From assembly GCA_003447295.1 (NCBI GenBank), contig DLZQ01000050.1, positions 75,863 to 81,503 on the forward strand: DNA of 5,641 nucleotides. The letters are read 5' to 3'. The notes below the pieces were generated by a model that saw only the letters and a program-made list of their open reading frames with translations, ran no database searches and was not told the origin of the DNA. This document shows positions 5,244 through 5,641 of this stretch, piece after piece. The position numbers were made by a program, and so were the translations under genes. Source of the DNA: Lachnospiraceae bacterium (GTDB lineage: Bacteria; Bacillota; Clostridia; Lachnospirales; Lachnospiraceae). Position 1 is the stretch's first letter. Each line of letters opens with the position of its first letter.

Positions 5244-5519
5244 ATGGTTAAAATTCATCTATCAAGACTGCTTGGCGAGAAAAGATGGACTCAGAAGGAT
5301 TTGGCTGATGCTACTGGGATTCGTCCGTCAACTATCAACGAATGGTATCATGAGCTTGTTCCTCGTTTGAATGTAGACCACATAGATAAAATCTGCGAGG
5401 CTTTAGACTGTACGATAACTGATCTATTGGAATACATACCAAATGAACGGAAGACGACTGGAAAATACTTGATTCTTGAAGAACATGGAAATCGTAAGCA
5501 GAAAAAAGAAAAAGACTAA
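5244..5519 (+). CDS. Cro/C1-type HTH regulator (YozG/HTH_26-like)
   Basis: This 91-residue DNA-binding protein has a compact five-helix Cro/C1 fold. MVKIHLSRLLGEKRWTQKDL opens the domain, the helix-turn-helix spans about 16-35 (TQKDLADATGIRPSTINEWY), and INEWYHELVPRLNVDHIDKI followed by CEALDCTITDLLEYIP (51-66) completes it. The Arg-x-x-Asn-Val-Asp-His-Ile-Asp-Lys-Ile-Cys-Glu-Ala-Leu-Asp-Cys run is typical of small YozG-like regulators of Firmicutes prophages and conjugative elements. A charged Lys-rich tail follows. It stands alone, with its own upstream palindrome, a ribosome-binding-site hairpin and a strong terminator, so it is a monocistronic unit. The regulatory target is unknown; autoregulation through 5164-5180 is an inference. 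Confidence 0.93.
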   Translation: MVKIHLSRLLGEKRWTQKDLADATGIRPSTINEWYHELVPRLNVDHIDKICEALDCTITDLLEYIPNERKTTGKYLILEEHGNRKQKKEKD

Positions 5520-5525
5520 GCCACG

Positions 5526-5572
5526 AAAGGACGTTTGAAAGGTTATTAAATATCTTTCAAGCGTCCTTTTTT
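5526..5572 (+). terminator. Strong intrinsic terminator after regulator gene
   Basis: A 16-bp stem, 5526-5541 with 5554-5569, has one T-G pair and otherwise perfect complementarity, a 12-base AT-rich loop, and a T6 run at 5567-5572. It starts 6 bases after the regulator's stop codon. Confidence 0.93.
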
Positions 5573-5616
5573 AAATTCCTTTTTAAAAGTGGTTTTTGTA
5601 TTTTATACGAAAAAAT

Positions 5617-5635
5617 TTTGCGTTTTGTGCGCAAA
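5617..5635. repeat. Inverted repeat at right end of window
   Basis: TTTGCG (5617-5622) and CGCAAA (5630-5635) form a perfect 6-bp inverted repeat with a 7-base spacer. It lies in a gene-free AT-rich tail (5573-5641). It might be an operator or part of a recombination site, but nothing else in view supports either reading. Confidence 0.3.
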
Positions 5636-5641
5636 GCAACA

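Overview
The window is part of a prophage late region, most likely from a low-to-mid G+C Clostridia host such as a Lachnospiraceae member. This rests on strong AGGAGG-type ribosome binding sites, Lys/Glu-rich proteins, and the run of Firmicutes tail-end, lysis and regulator genes. All supported genes are on the + strand. The taxonomic call is inference.

Positions 1-388 with the reverse transcriptase gene (389-1627) form a diversity-generating retroelement (DGR). The window opens on the last 10 bases of a variable repeat (VR) at the 3' end of a target gene. The target ends with the short tail GASKLLPAPAAA, and its stop codon (38-40) lies in the GTAA loop of a perfect 8-bp hairpin (29-48). A second hairpin follows. 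The template repeat (TR, about 121-249) comes next: it can be read in frame as a C-type-lectin-like VR peptide rich in AAY (Asn) codons, and it ends with the same 10 bases (240-249) that open the window. A 139-nt structured spacer leads to the reverse transcriptase, which has the DGR hallmark LGFYLSQ and a YMDN active site. By the known DGR mechanism, TR RNA would be copied with errors at adenines and the cDNA would overwrite the VR, diversifying the target, probably a tail or receptor-binding protein. No Avd-type accessory gene is visible between VR and reverse transcriptase.

Positions 1587-2281 hold three small tail-end genes: a 116-aa protein overlapping the reverse transcriptase end, a 39-aa XkdX/CD1375-like protein, and a 64-aa coiled-coil protein. 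Two consecutive intrinsic terminators (2328-2353 and 2373-2397) close this block.

Positions 2431-4306 are the lysis cassette: a membrane holin-like protein and a two-catalytic-domain endolysin (zinc amidase plus glucosaminidase, with SPOR-like and SH3-like C-terminal parts). A D12-class adenine methyltransferase (4391-5143) follows.

Positions 5144-5641 contain an AT-rich control region with a palindrome, a hairpin covering the ribosome binding site of a small Cro/C1-type regulator (5244-5519), a very strong terminator, and a gene-free AT-rich end. The order (target tail protein, DGR, small tail proteins, holin, lysin, methyltransferase) indicates that the retroelement sits inside the phage late operon.
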